Origin: Jacaranda mimosifolia
Lineage: Eukaryota; Streptophyta; Magnoliopsida; Lamiales; Bignoniaceae
Assembly (NCBI GenBank): GCA_018894105.1
Contig: CM032122.1
Coordinates: 34,627,404 to 34,691,403, forward strand
Reading direction: 5' to 3'
DNA length: 64,000 nucleotides
Of the stretch, positions 10,746-23,669 are shown in pieces. Position 1 is the first letter of the stretch; the number at the start of each line of letters is the position of its first letter. The notes beneath the pieces were generated by a model, which searched no databases, was not told where the DNA came from, and saw only the letters and a list, made by a program, of their open reading frames with translations. The translations under genes and the position numbers were made by a program.

Positions 10746-12697
10746 TCAACGGCGCAAAAGCTTCAGAGCCTTAGCTAATGTGGCTTCGAATCTATGCAAA
10801 TCAATGGTCACATTCTGTTTATCCAAGTAAATTGACCAAAAGGCATTCCACCCCTTTCTGTTATAAGACTTTGGATCTCTCAGAATCGGATGGTTAATCG
10901 GGTATTGTTGGCTCAGAGAGCTTTCTTTTTCCGTTACCTTATATTCCAAGTACTTTATGTTCATACCAGCAGCAGGGTTCCCAAAATAAAGTCTACCAAA
11001 CCCATCAACTGCTCCAAATGGAATCACTTGAATTAGAACTGCATTATCTGGTAAAAAGACCATGTTTGTTAGACCTGCTCCATGTATTCCCATCAGCACA
11101 TCGCAGGAATTGACAATTTGTGCAAATCTTGACTGGTTGCTTGATACCCCTGCCTCTGCTGAGACAACCTCATACCCCAATTTTCTTGCCAATCTCGATA
11201 CCTCACCTTCATTCGTTAGAATTCTTGTTCTTTTCCTAGATACGATCATGAGACGAGGCCTTGTCTGAAGTCCCTTTCTTGATCTGATCACCCGTTTTCT
11301 CTCCAAAGAGTATGTTTGTCGGAGGAGCTGCCTGAAGCTGTGCATCGATGGCCCAGATGGAAAATTAGACAATGAAGGATCAATGACGAGTTCTTTGTGG
11401 AATTTAAGGCCAGCAATCATTTTGCTGTAGCAATGGACTTCTAGTTTTTCTTTGTCGATGTCTATTATTTCATGTCTGGTTAGCTTGTTCAGAATTTGCC
11501 TGTATTTAGCTATCCACCATGGCTTGTAGTCACTTGCAAGAAAATGGGCTTGTTTTCGGAAATGAAAGGAAGAAGAATATAACGGAAATAACAGATCTGC
11601 GAAATCATGGAAATAGTTTCCTGTGAATCCCGCAACTGAGAAAAGGATTGCTGGATTGGTATGATATTGAGTACATTGTGGGACATTGTTGTGGTATCCA
11701 ACTAGTTTTACTGTCCAGTACTTGACCCGGGAAGTGCCCTTTCTCGGGTAAGGCTCTATGCTCCAAGAATTAATGGTTGAATTTGAGATGCTTCCAGGAG
11801 GTGCTACAACAAATACTGTGGAGCTATTGGCTTGAATCCTTATATCCCCTTCAATCTCACAATAATCTGCATGTGCATCTGTAACTCTGCATATTGGTTC
11901 CACCACCTTCTCTGAAATTGCTGGATTTCAATGAGAAAAGTAAAGTGTTAAAAGTCACACTGCCAAAAAAATTAGGTACCCACTACTGACAAATTGCTAC
12001 CAAATCAATTTCGTAACTATGACTATAAAATTATAGTTAAAAAAAATTTCCTAAGCAAATGTTTATTTTTTAAAATAACAAGCAACAAAAATTATTGCTA
12101 ATTTGCCATCACTCAGAGCTATGTTCATTACAAGCACAATAAATTAATTACGTATTATTTCTAGTGATTACCTACACTATAGATTGGTTATACTGAGTGT
12201 TCACTATGAGAGTATCTGTTTTACATTTGACTGGGTCAATTTCGTAATTAAAATTATATATTCTTAGCATTTTTCCTACGAAATGATTGTAATCGATACC
12301 CTAATTTTTAAGACGATAAAAAGTAATGATAGAATTACCTGTTGCTAGGTTCGGCTTTTGATGACTCGCACCAATATCATCAATTATAAGCATATCTTCA
12401 ACAGCATTGAGGGACAAGTGCAAATTTTTCATAGCATCACCATCTGCAACAAATTAAATTAAAGATGCTTGTTCTTCATAATGCAACAAATTAAATCTAG
12501 AGCCAATTATTATTACATAAGAGTTAAGACTCACTCATTGAGAAGGGATATTGGAAATGTGGCTTCAAAGTAGAAGAAGAAATCATGCTGAATGCCATTA
12601 CCAAGCACAAAATTACTATCCCGCAGCATCCAATTCTCCTGCGCTCGTATTCAGTAAAGCTTTTTGCAAAGATGGGATCATACATCTTCATCTTCAT
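10746..12697 (-). CDS. GT61 family glycosyltransferase (gene B of a tandem pair)
   Basis: Three exons on the minus strand: 12697-12535, 12443-12339 and 11920-10746. All introns are GT-AG and phase 1; the total is 1443 nt, giving 480 aa. Exon 1 begins with ATGs at 12697, 12691 and 12685; the first is used here but any could serve. The protein is a type II membrane enzyme: cytosolic IFAKSFTEYERRR, one helix at about 21-41, a stem, then the GT61/DUF563 domain with GNYFHDF and, near residue 368, [15 protein letters not shown]. Cysteines C100 and C110 precede EGDIRI and are probably a structural pair. The last exon is exactly as long as in gene A (1175 nt), supporting tandem duplication of one ancestor. 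The expected role is Golgi transfer of pentose to cell-wall xylan or to glycoproteins; substrate not determinable. Confidence 0.92.
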
Positions 12698-14581
12698 CTT
12701 TATTTGATTAACTACTCTCTTTTTATAATTGTGCCCCCCACTAATTTACTTGGTTAGTTTGCTACTAATATATATAGTGGTTAGAGAATCGAAAAGTCAA
12801 GAAGAACAAGACCATCAATCCAAGCTATCATCATTTTCACCTTTAACAAGAAATTGCATGTGTGATTGCTGACTATGCGTCCGCATGATTTATTTTATAT
12901 GTACACACACAATACATATATGTATATATGATACTGCTAATATTGATTATAAAGGCAATTTGATGAAATAATTAAAAATGACTCAACAATTTAAAATTAA
13001 TTAACCAAGTAAAAAAGTCGGAGAGCCCAAAAGACAAGTTAAACCCATAAAAAAGGACAAATAAACTTTAATAGGCCTAAGCCCATAAGATTAAAATCTA
13101 TAAATATTGGGAGCTTCAGAAAGGACTTAGGGAGAAAAGAATTATTTGCAAAAGAACATAAATTCAGAGAAAATTTTCTCTCTGCACACACTCTAAAGAA
13201 AATGAACAGATATACTGCTATTTATCGGGAAGACTTTACCCTATTTTCATGCAGCATCAACATATATAGACTGTATACATTATGAGAGTTGAAGAGGACT
13301 TTTGATTATTAGCGGTTGAAAATAATCGTACTACTTTCATAATCACATTCTTTAGGTGGCAGTGGTTACTTGTTAATTTGTACCATATTATTAATGCTTT
13401 GAAAGGATGATTTCAACTAATGCCATTATAAAATTGGCTACTGAAGTAATTTCAAAGATACAGCCTTTCTTGCTAATTTACTCTCCCCTTTTCTCTTTCA
13501 AATAATTTGAAAAACACAAAAACAAAGAACCAAAAACAAAAATTCTTGATCATGAAGAAATTGTTAAAAATTCAACTGCTTAATTTTCGGTGAACAAGTG
13601 ATGGAGCTAAGTGGTAGGCAATTAGCAATCTAATTCAGGGACTAAACTTTCACTCAAAGATTGAGTCCAGGTGTGAATATATTATAAATTGCTAGGTTAC
13701 TTTTAGTTTTTGTTGAAAAAGGGAGAATGGGAAGGGACGATTATTTCTATTGTGTTTACTTGAAAAGTGGTCGATGGGCCAGACTATAAGGTAGAATGCA
13801 TTCAACAAGTTAGTTAAGGAGAAAAGGGACATCTAAACAAATTTTTGTAGCGTGGTGGAAAATTTTCTTTTGCATGATTGTGTTACTATACTGCATCTTC
13901 TAATGGACACAAGAATATTCAATATACACTTGACAGAGATCTTTTTGGCAATTTTTGGAAGCATTTTTTGAGAATGTTTGGATATGAATGATGTGTTTTG
14001 GGAGAATGAGTTTTGGGAATGTAAAATTTGTATTGGGAAATGTGATATATGTTTGTTTATATTTTGAAAATAGTAAGAAAATTATTTTGAAAAAATTTGG
14101 TATGTTTGTTTATATTTTGAGAGGAGAGAAATTTTACTGTAGCAGTGAAATTAATGTCTTTTTGTTGGATTCTTGGGGTGAAAATAAAATTGAGTGATTT
14201 TTTTATTATTAGAATAATAATAAAATATGTATGATATATATATATTTATATAAAATATATGTATGTATATATTGAAAAATGGGAAAGTTTTGGGGATAAT
14301 GAAAGATAGAATAGGGTATTTTGAAAATTTTTATTTGGCATTTTGGAAGAAAAACTTTTGTATGTTTGGTTATATTTTGGGAAAAACAAATTGTTTCCCC
14401 AAAACGTAACCAAACATAGCCTTTGAAATTCTATTAAAATAAAACTAAATTAAATAAATTTTGAGAAATTTATTTATTTTTTCTTCCAAAACATTGTTAG
14501 TTCAAATCACTATATCAATCAAAAGCTATATATATATTTAAAGCTTTTTAAATTTTAATTATTAAATATATTAATTATTAT
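12698..14581. other. Intergenic upstream of GT61 gene B
   Basis: Contains the expected promoter of the minus-strand GT61 gene B next to 12697. Around 13,960-14,422 the sequence contains repeated TATGTTTG/TATATTTTG motifs and ends CCAAACATAGCC, suggesting a decayed Tourist-like MITE with unresolved ends. No gene is supported; a 69-codon frame at 13,988 lies inside that repeat. Confidence 0.45.
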
Positions 14582-16245
14582 GGTGAATTATGACTACCAC
14601 CCCTAAGGTTTGGCGTAATTGTGAAAAGGCCCTTGCTTTTTCAAAAATTACAAAAACTCCCCTAAATCGACAGATCTGGTTGTAAGGTGGACGGAAAATA
14701 AAAAAGAGTCAAAAATACCCCTGATAAAAAATATTTACAAAATAAAAAATGCTGAAATTTGGTTTTGATGGCTAAAGTCCTAAACACCCACTACGTGTTA
14801 TGATATCTTAAAATTTTGAATTATGCTAAATAGCATATATATTTAGAATAATCTATTTATATAATTAAATTTATCTAATAATATTAAATAATAAAAAGTT
14901 GAATTACATATTAGACAATATTAAACTAATAAGTATATCTAATAACTTAGTTAAATTTAATTAACATATTTATTAAGATAGAAATCATATTTAAAATAAA
15001 GATATTTATCATTTACTCAAATAATAAATATATCTAAAATAGTTAATAAAATTTAGTTAAATTTATTAATTAATAAAAATAATAAATAAAAATTAAAAAT
15101 TATATCAATTAAGAACAAATAAGTAAAAAAATTTAAATATATGTATTTTTAACTAAATTATTTATTAATTTAAAAAAAATTTAAAATTTAATTATATTAT
15201 TTACTAAAAGAATAATCATATCTAAATTAGTGATATTTAAAATAATTAAATATTTATTCAAATAATAATCTATCCAAAATAACAATAAATAAATAAATAA
15301 ATGTTAATTAGTAAAAATAGCAAATAAAGTTTTAAAATATATATTAATTAAGAATAAATAAGTAAAAAAATTTTAAATATGTATTTTTAACTAAATTATT
15401 TATTAATTAAAAAATAAATTTTTAAAATTTATTTATATTATTTATTAAAATAATATTCATATCTAAATCAAAAATATTTAAAATAATTAAAACATTTATT
15501 CAAATAATAAATTTATCTAAAATAATTAACAAAACTTAGTTAAATTTATTAATTAATTCAAAACACAATAAATAAAAAATTAAAAATAATATTAATTGGG
15601 AATAAATAAATAAACAATTAAGTATATATATATTTAATTATTTATTAATTAAAAAATAATTTGAAAAAAAACCAAGCTCCCCCTCAGGGCCCCCCTCCTT
15701 TCTTCCACCGGACCGGTGACCTGCTGGCTACCATGGGCAGCATGCAGCAATTTAGCCGCCTGGCCACGGGCAGGCGGCCACTGCCCTGCTGCACCGCCAT
15801 GGCGATCGCTGCCAGTGATGGCCAGATATGGCCTCGCCAGATCTGGCCGATGGGTTTTTTTTGTATATATATAGATATGTATACATATGTATATATTTAT
15901 ATATCTTATATGTATACATTATATTATATATGTATATAAATATTTTACATATTTTTTTATATATTTTTTTAATTAAGATTTAGGGTGTTTTTGTATTTTT
16001 ATTAACGTTTTAGGGTATTTTTGTACTTTTACCCAATCAGTTTTTCAACCAAATTGCCTGAAAGGCATTTATGGAATTTTGCATGCCATTTGTAAAAAAA
16101 ATTTGGAAAAACTCTAACGGTGGTTAACGGTTGGACTAAATTGTTGGACAGTGACAAATCTCAAGGGGGATTTTGTAATTTTCAAAAAAGCAAGGACATT
16201 TTTGTAATTACATCAAGCCTTAGGGATAGTAGCTGTAATTCATCC
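14582..16245. mobile_element. Mutator-like non-autonomous element (MULE) with AT-rich arms and GC-rich core
   Basis: Terminal inverted repeats of roughly 85 bp: the left begins GGTGAATTATGACTACCACC, and the inverse of the right end begins GGATGAATTACAGCTACTAT. The flanks carry a perfect 10-bp duplication TAATTATTAT (14572-14581 and 16246-16255), in the MULE range of 9-11 bp. The interior is about 1 kb of extreme A/T with AATAAATA-type motifs and one GC-rich island (15675-15855) that includes GCCAGATCTGGCC. No transposase is present. The GC island has a short open frame without recognisable domains. Confidence 0.8.
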
Positions 16246-16255
16246 TAATTATTAT

Positions 16256-17610
16256 TCTAATCACAATTTTAAATTGAATTGGCCAAAACACTTGGGATGC
16301 CCTTTGTTGTCATTGGGCATCCTTAGATTTTTAAAGAAAGTCCGCCCAGATTAAAAAAAATTGAACTTGTAAGATGGGAGGATCCCTCCATACTGGAGGT
16401 TGCATATCTTCTAAAATACATGTCGATAGGTTGGTTAATTGTCTAAACTTTTATTATTTCATACAAACATAAAAACTTGAAAAACTATTGAAAAAAGGTT
16501 GTTAACAAGCGCTGGAGATCTCAAAAATAGACTCAAGGTAACAAGGAGTAGCAAGATGTTTATGAAGCACCAAGAGCGAATTGGATTAAAATTAATTTGA
16601 TGCTATATTTAAAGCGGGCTAGGGCTAAATTGCAATTGTCTTTAGAGATCACAAGAATTATATAATTTATGCATGATCTAATGGTGATGGGAGCTAAAAA
16701 TACAAATGCGAATTGATTTTTTATTTTCTAAATCCTCTACAGAAACAAGCTTCTTTCCCTCTTATCTTCTTCAAAAATGTTGTATACTATTGGCGGTAGA
16801 GGTGTTGTTGCCATGATGATGAGTTTGAGGCTAGAGCTAATATAGATTGTGTAAGTATAGGGAAGAAAAAGTTACATTTGTGAAAATGAAATAGAGAAAT
16901 ATTAAGTGAGGTTAGTTTAAGTAACAAGTTAAATCTAAAATCAATTTTAGGTTGGGGAATGAAAATTAAGCAAGCAACAAGGACTCAATTAATAATAAAA
17001 AATAAGTTTCAAAATTTTCTAACAGATTTTCTGAAAAAAATGATATATACATATATATATATATAGTTATCTTAACGTATTGATTATTTATATTGGTGGC
17101 TGAGTTTGGATGATAAAAATTGTCCAGACTGATCACACATTTATTTTCTAACATACGAGTTCTAAAATTTTAGACCAATCCGTTATTATAGTGGGATAAA
17201 TTTAAATGAGGCATCCCATTGAAAGGGTATGATTGAATTATCATGAGATGGTCAAAATTAGATAACGAGATAAAGTATCAATATTATCCTTTGAGTTTTT
17301 AAAATAACTATACAAATATATTCCGTCAAGCTCTAAAATCAAATGAACATCCGTGTTCCAAACATGTCCATTTTTCAATAGAAATGAGAAAGAAAGTCTT
17401 TCTTACCTACACAATGTCTTCCAAAAAATTATTGCATATTTCGCATTATCTGAGAGAGGAGAATCATTATAAATTTTCTATGATTTGAAAGAGAGTAAGG
17501 AGAAAAGCGAAAATGATGGTGCTATGCACTATGCCCTGGAGAATAGAGAAAAAAAATGCAAAACAAAAAGAGAAGAGGAAAAAAGAAAAGAAGGAAAAAA
17601 AAAAAGAAAT
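16256..17610. other. Intergenic, no gene recognised
   Basis: AT-rich DNA between the MULE and the Tat retrotransposon. A short TA microsatellite lies near 17045-17065 and an A/G-rich tract at 17545-17608. Nothing codes convincingly. Confidence 0.5.
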
Positions 17611-18063
17611 TGATGTGGACATAATAGTCCAAGCTAAAGGCACACATTAGGGCTATTGTAATTGAGCCCAAATCACACTTGTTCAGCCGAGCTAAAGTAG
17701 CTGACCAAGCTGGCATTTGCAGGCCATTTAGAACGTGTTGGCCGAGCTGAATCAACATGGGTCTTTGCATGAGCCGAGCTGAACCCAGAGAGATCCGAGC
17801 TACGCTCAGATTCAGTTTGGTTCCAGGGATCTAATATTAGCGAAGATAAAAGAGCGTGGGATCACATGTGTCCATCCTCAATTGGTTCAGTTGTAACAAA
17901 ATAGTTATTGGTTTTAGAGGGCAGTTATGAGCCCTAGTAGTAGGATGTTTAGTCACATAAAAAGACTCTGTAAAAAGTAGATTAGATATTCATACACTTC
18001 AGAAAATAAAAAATTGTTCTTGCTTTTGTTAATTGGTGTTCTTGCAGATTATTTTTGGCATCA
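17611..18063 (+). repeat. 5' LTR of the Tat element
   Basis: Starts TGATGTGGACATAATAG and ends GGCATCA, and matches 29287-29758 along its whole length. It contains repeated GCCGAGCTGA motifs. The conserved stretch CACATAAAAAGACT near 17955 lies where a promoter could be, but I cannot fix a TATA box. Confidence 0.85.
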
Positions 18064-18084
18064 ATTTGGCGCCGTCTGTGGGAA
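18064..18084 (+). other. Primer-binding site
   Basis: TTTGGCGCCGTCTGTGGG directly follows the 5' LTR. This TGGCGCC-starting sequence is the usual primer-binding site position in plant Ty3/gypsy elements. Confidence 0.75.
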
Positions 18085-18111
18085 AAAGATTAAGAGTTAA
18101 GATGTGAGGAA

Positions 18112-19560
18112 ATGAGCAATTTCGGAGAGAACATAGAGGTTGGTACTGTGGGAGTGATGCAGAAGGATCCAGTAGCCGTGCCTACAGCGGTCATGCCGCC
18201 GCTGGCCGTGACGCATACCGCTTTGATAGAAGGAAGGACTGTTGCAGCTCTGCTGATGGTGGGGTAGATGACCACCGAGCAATTAGCTAATTTTCTATGG
18301 TCTACGTTTGGCGTTATTACCTCTACCCAGCCCGTTGGAGTAATGCCGGCCGCACCCCTTTCGGCGCCGCCAAACCCCCTAGTCATCCCTTATCTACCGA
18401 GGATGGCACCCCAATCTCTCCAATTTCGGTGTAGGTACCTTTCCCTCTTACTCCCATTTTAACTAATTCAACACCTGCTCCCAGAATGGGGGCTGCACCC
18501 GAGGCACCTGCACCTACAGGTGGGACTACTGCTCCATGCCCAGTGGTCGCCCCAGCATCAGGAGCAATTGCACAAGGCACTGTAATAGCTGGACCGCCAC
18601 TCTCGCATAATCCTGGTTTATTTGTGATGGAGGGGCAAGAGCCAACAGTAGCACCTAGGGGTGGATCGGTCGGGGAGAAGCAGTTGGGAGACAATCGTGG
18701 TTCACTAAAAGTAGAGAGGATAACCCCTACTAAATTGGTGGATGACTCCGATGAGGTGGCAGAAAGTCAAGTGTCAAGGCAGCGAGGTTGTGAGCAGGAG
18801 AGGTAAAAGCCCCAGGCCGACTTGGTTTCAGAAATGGAGGAAATGAGGAATGAGTTGCTGGAAATAAAGAAAAGGATGGGAGAAAAGGTTGGGGAAGAGG
18901 TCAAGGCTTCTTCATTTGTCGAAGCTATCCTGCATGATCCCTTCCCAAAGAATCACAAGTCCTTCGCTATGCCCCGATACATTGGTACAGCTGATCATGC
19001 CGATCACCTGTGTGAATTCGATAACTTAGCCTTGTTGTATCAGTTCTTAGATGGAGTGAAGTGTAGGACCTTTCTAACTACTTTGGGAGGAGCAGCCCAA
19101 CAGTAGTTTGGACAGTTACCTTCTCGGTCCATTCATAACTTTGGCGAGTTTGCCAGAGAATTCTTGCATCAATTCACTAATAACAAATAGTATAGGCACA
19201 GCGTGCAGAGTTTGCTCTCATTTTGGCAGGGAGAGAATGATACACTAAGAAGCTTTGTTACGCGGTTCACTACTGCGGCTCTAGAGGTTCCATCTGCCAA
19301 TCTTGAGCTGTTGAGCGGTGTTTTTGCTCAAGGACTTTGTCCTGGCCCATTCTTCAGATCATTGAGTAGGAAACTTACAGATAGTTACGATGAGCTCTTA
19401 CGGCGTGCGGAGATGTATATTCACGAAGATGAGGACTGTGAGGCGAAGGAGAGGGAGTTGAGGGGAAAAAAAAGGAGAAGAGAGGAGAGAAGACACTACC
19501 AATAAAAGGTCAAAATAGGTTGAAAGGTTTAAAACACCACATGTACGGCAGGTGAAGGCT
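18112..19560 (+). pseudogene. Tat gag, broken
   Basis: The gag frame opens at the ATG at 18112 and is broken by stops near 18266, 18462, 18805, 19105 and 19187. After a proline/alanine-rich N-terminal part the Retrotrans_gag-like core is visible: RYIGTADHADHLCEFDN, then FWQGENDTLRSFVTRF and LLRRAEMYIHEDED. The last motif is typical of Tat/Ogre gag. A basic stretch (KKRRREERR) follows. The protein would have formed the retrotransposon particle. Confidence 0.8.
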
Positions 19561-19979
19561 CCACCGATGGGTCCTAAGTTTAACTATTACACTCCTTTAA
19601 AAGTGCCGAGGGAGCAAGTTATGCAGGCTATTGAGCATCTCTACTTATTGTGGTGGCCTCGCACCCATAGGGATCCACCGAGACGCCCCAGGTTGGATAA
19701 ATTTTATCGTTTTCACAATGAGTACGGGCATGTGACTGAGGAGTATGATCATCTTCGAAATGAGTTGGAGCAATTGATACGGAATGGTCAATTAAATGAG
19801 TTCGTGGATAAGCCTGAGGCAAGAGGGATGCGCAGGTGGAGAGGACCTGTTGCCATGGAAGAACATACGCGGGCTCGTCAGCTAGGTAAGGAAAGAAATA
19901 CCAGAGATGGGACAATAAAAGGGATGATTCATATGATCTCTGGAAGCCCAACAGAGGGGGACTCTCATCGATCCAGGAG

Positions 19980-20470
19980 GGCGAGAGTCAGGGCTGCAGC
20001 GCACAGAAACATGGAAATTGCAGCCACCTTGGATAGTAGTGATGCTCCCATCATCCAATTCGAACGGAATGATTTGAAAGCTCTTCACCTGCCCCACCAG
20101 GATGCCTTGGTTATTGCCGTCATGATAGCCACTTTTGAGGTGTCACGAATTTTCATTGACTGCAGTAGCTCAGCTGACATTTTATTCTATGATGCCTTCT
20201 AGCAAATAGACTTGGAAAATATTATGTTGGAGCCAGTGGACATGTCGCTTTTTGGATTTTCAGTAGAAGCAGTCAGACCCAAGGGACGGATTTCTCTGCC
20301 CGTTTCCTTAGGAACTGGAATGCATCAAAAGACCTGTATGGTAAATTTTTTAGTGGTTGATGCTCCATCTGCATATAATGTGGTTTTTGGTAGGCCTATG
20401 CTGCACCTTTTCCAGGCGGTGGCTTTCCTGTACCATATGAAGTTGAAGTATATTATGGGGAGAATGGTAG
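19980..20470 (+). pseudogene. Tat aspartic protease, broken
   Basis: The active-site region reads FIDCSSSADILFYDAF, followed by a stop at 20200-20202. In this lineage the motif is normally D-x-G-SSADIL, so the glycine next to the catalytic aspartate is replaced by serine. Downstream, AYNVVFGRPMLHLF is the conserved second half of the domain. It would have processed the polyprotein. Confidence 0.75.
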
Positions 20471-20639
20471 GGGAAGTAGTGGGGGATCAGCATGCATACA
20501 CGAAGTGTTATGTTGATGCAGTAAGGAGGGGATGTCACAAGGAGGATGATGTAGTGCACAGACAGAAACAGAATGGTTCGAGTACACCCCAACTGGCAGA
20601 AAGACAAAGGCTTGAACCAGAGGGAGAACTCTTGTCCAT

Positions 20640-21860
20640 AGAATTGGTACCAGGAGACCCTAGCAAGGTCATGAGGATAGGCTCTCACCTTGAGACAGAT
20701 TTGAAGGTAAAACTTATTACGGCATTAACGGACTACGTGGATATTTTTGCCTTTTCTATTAAGGATCTTACAGGGATAGATCCAAGGATAGCCGAGCACA
20801 AGCTCAATGTTGACCCTGCTGCTAAGCCGGTCAAGTAGAAGAAAAGACACTTTGGCCCTGAAAATGACCGCATTATTCAGCAAGAGGTGGAAAAGCTTCT
20901 AGATGCTGGGCATATTATGGAGATACAATTCCCGAAATATATTTCTAATGTGGTGTTGGAGCCGAAGCATACACACAAGTAGAGGGTATGTATAGATTTC
21001 AGGAATTTGAACATGGCCTGCCCGAAGGAATTCTATCCTCTGCCCAAGATAGACTACTGGTTAGTAGATTCTAGATCGGTTGGAACGTAGAGGTGTACGT
21101 TGATGACATACTAGTAAGAAGTGTAAGCCACGCTGACCATGTGGAAAACCTGAAAGAGACCTTTGAGATACTGTGCAAGTACGGGATGAAGCTCAACCCG
21201 GAGAAATGCACTTTCGGAGTCAAGGGAGGAAAGTTTTCGGGTTATCTGGTGATAGAAAGGGGATAGAGGCAAATCCAAAAAAGATTCGAGCCATCGTGGA
21301 AATGAGTCCACCCAAAAATTTCAATGAGGTGCAAAGGTTAATAGGAAGGATAATTTCTCTGAGTAGGTTCATATCTCGCTCTGCAAACAGAAGTCTTCCT
21401 TTTTTTGAGATACTACGGAAGGCAAGGAAATTTGAGTTGGGGGAAGCAGCGCAGTGCGCTTTCGATAAGTTGAAATCCTACCTAGCCGAGTTGCCCTTGT
21501 TAACAAAGCTTGCACCTGGGGAGACTCTTTATTTATATCTGATAGTGGTTGAGCAGGCAATTAGCTTGGTGCTTGTGAGGGAGGATTGAGCAAGACAGAA
21601 ACCATTGCATGCAGCGAAGCCGAGGTATCCAAAAATTGAGAAGATGGCACTAGCTTCAGTAGTCATGGCCCGAAGGTTGAGGCCTTATTTCTTATCTCAT
21701 CCTATAGTTGTGCGTACGAACCACCCTTTGAAGCAAACTCTAGGAAAGGCTGATGTGGCAGGAAGGTTGGTTAAGTGGGCAGTGGAGTTGGGAGAGTATG
21801 ATATAAGGTATGCCCCTAAGAATGCCATAAAAGCACAGTCCTTGGTAGATTTTATGGTTG
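20640..21860 (+). pseudogene. Tat reverse transcriptase and first RNase H, internally deleted
   Basis: The RT N-terminus (FGPENDRIIQQEVEKLLDAG, then VCIDFRNLNMACPKEFYPLP) runs to about 21070. The frame then jumps straight to the catalytic VYVDDILV at about 21090, so the intervening palm segment of roughly 90 residues is missing. The thumb and connection (LNPEKCTFGVKGGKFSGYL) and the first RNase H with YPKIEKMALASVVMARRLRPY follow. Several stops interrupt the frame. The deletion alone would make the enzyme inactive. Confidence 0.85.
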
Positions 21861-21879
21861 ACGCACCTATCACAGAGGA

Positions 21880-22140
21880 TGGGGGTATATGGCTGGTGTA
21901 TGTTGACGGATCATCAGGACAGAGTGGTAATGGGGCTGGAATAGTAGTTATCAACCCGAAAGGGGAAGAGATAGAGTTTGCAGTAAAATTTTGCTTCAAA
22001 GCTTCAAACAATGAGGCGGAATATAAAGCGATGGTATTGGGATTTAAGATGGCTGTACAGAGTAGAGCTAGACGTGTCCAGGTATTCACTGATTCATAAT
22101 TAGTAGTAAAGCAGATTGAGGGACAATATGAGGCTAAGAA
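21880..22140 (+). pseudogene. Second (archaeal-type) RNase H domain of the Tat element
   Basis: WLVYVDGSSGQSGNGAGIVV, then ASNNEAEYKAMVLGFKMA and VQVFTDS show the D...E...D catalytic pattern of type I RNase H. It lies after the normal Ty3 RNase H and before integrase, the diagnostic position of the additional RNase H of Tat elements. A TAA follows the third acidic motif. Confidence 0.85.
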
Positions 22141-22499
22141 TCAAGGATGACTAGATACTTGCAGCTACTAGATAAGCTGAGACAGCAGTTGGTCCAGTGA
22201 CACATGATACAAATCCCCCGCGAAGAGAACAAGAAGGTCGATTACCTAGCAAAGATAGCTAGCTCCTTAGCTGTATGTGGTACTCGACAGATAACTATCC
22301 AAGAGTTAGATAAATAAAGTCTTGAAGTAGAGGTTCTCATTGTAGAAGGGGGTCAAGATTGGCGAACACCGATCCTGCGATACTTGCATGGGGATCACGC
22401 AGAGACTGATCACAAATTGTGCATACGAGCTATTAGATTCACTGTTGTAAACTGGTTGTTATATAAGAGGGGGTTTTCTCAACTATTGTTGCGATGCTT

Positions 22500-23640
22500 G
22501 TCTCCTCAGGAATGAGAATATATCCTTAGAGAGTCCATGAAGGGTGTTGCAGAAATCATTTGGGAGGGGTAGCCTTAGCATCCAAGGCTATCCCAGCTGG
22601 ATACTTCTGGCCTACTGTCCGAGCTGATTTAGGGGAATTGGTAAAAAAATGTGAAAAGTGCCAGAGGTATGCTCAAGCCAGCCATGTGCTTAGTGAGCCG
22701 ATGCATGCTATAAGTTCTCCATGCCCTTTGGCGAAATGGGGAATGGATATTGTAGGTCCTTTCCTGACGGCAGCTGGGCGAAGAAAGTTTTTATTGGTTG
22801 CGGTGGATTATTTTAGCAAATGGGTGGAGGCAGAGCCATTAGCCAAAATAACTGAGAACAAAGTACTCAAGTTTTTGTGGAAGAATATAGTATGTTGATA
22901 TGGTATCCCTAGGGAATTAATCTCGGATAATGGAAGGCAGTTTCAAGGAGCTAAAGTACAAGTCTGGTGTAAGGAGATGAAAATAATACAGCGTTTCAGT
23001 GCAGTAGCTCATCCACAAACCAATGGGCAAACGGAGGTTATTAACCGAGACTTGTTGATGGGTTTAAAGAAAAGTTTGAACCAGGCAGATGGTGGAAGGG
23101 TAGATGAACTTCCTAGTGTGTTGTGGGTGCATTAAACTACACCAAAAGAAGTCACAAGAGAAATACCATTCAGTATGGTTTACGACGTGGACGCTTTAAT
23201 CCCCGCAGAAATTGGGATAGAATCCCACTGAGTGTTGTCATATAACCCATATGAGAATGATGAGCTGCTTAAGGTTTCTTTGGATATGAAAAAAGAGAAG
23301 AGAGAAAATGCTTGCCTCATGATGGCCAAATATAAGCAAAGGATGCAAACCACTTTCAATAGAAGGATTAAGCCTCGCGATTTTCAGGTGGGAGATTTGG
23401 TACTAAGGAGAGCTGACGCATTGGGAAATGTAGGAAAGTTGGGACCCAACTGGGAAAGACCATATAAGGTGATCAAAGTCCTGAAGGGGGAAGCATACGA
23501 GCTGGAGGCATTAGAGGGGAAGAAGATAGCTCAGCCATGGAATGTACAAAACCTCATATTACACGTAATCCTGTTTTGCTTTGTTGAAATTCGCACGTTA
23601 TTTCTAGTTTATAGTTTCTTTCCATGTCATCAATTCTATT
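22500..23640 (+). pseudogene. Tat integrase, broken
   Basis: The zinc-binding H...CxxC end (CEKCQRYAQASH) precedes the DDE core: WGMDIVGPF, LISDNGRQFQ and QTNGQTEVINR. The C-terminal part contains FQVGDLVLRRADALGNVGKLG and WERPYKVIKVLKGEAYELE. Stops occur near 22897, 23134 and 23230, so integration activity is lost. Confidence 0.85.
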
Positions 23641-23669
23641 AAGTTTGTAAGTTCTTTGGAAATTCAAAA

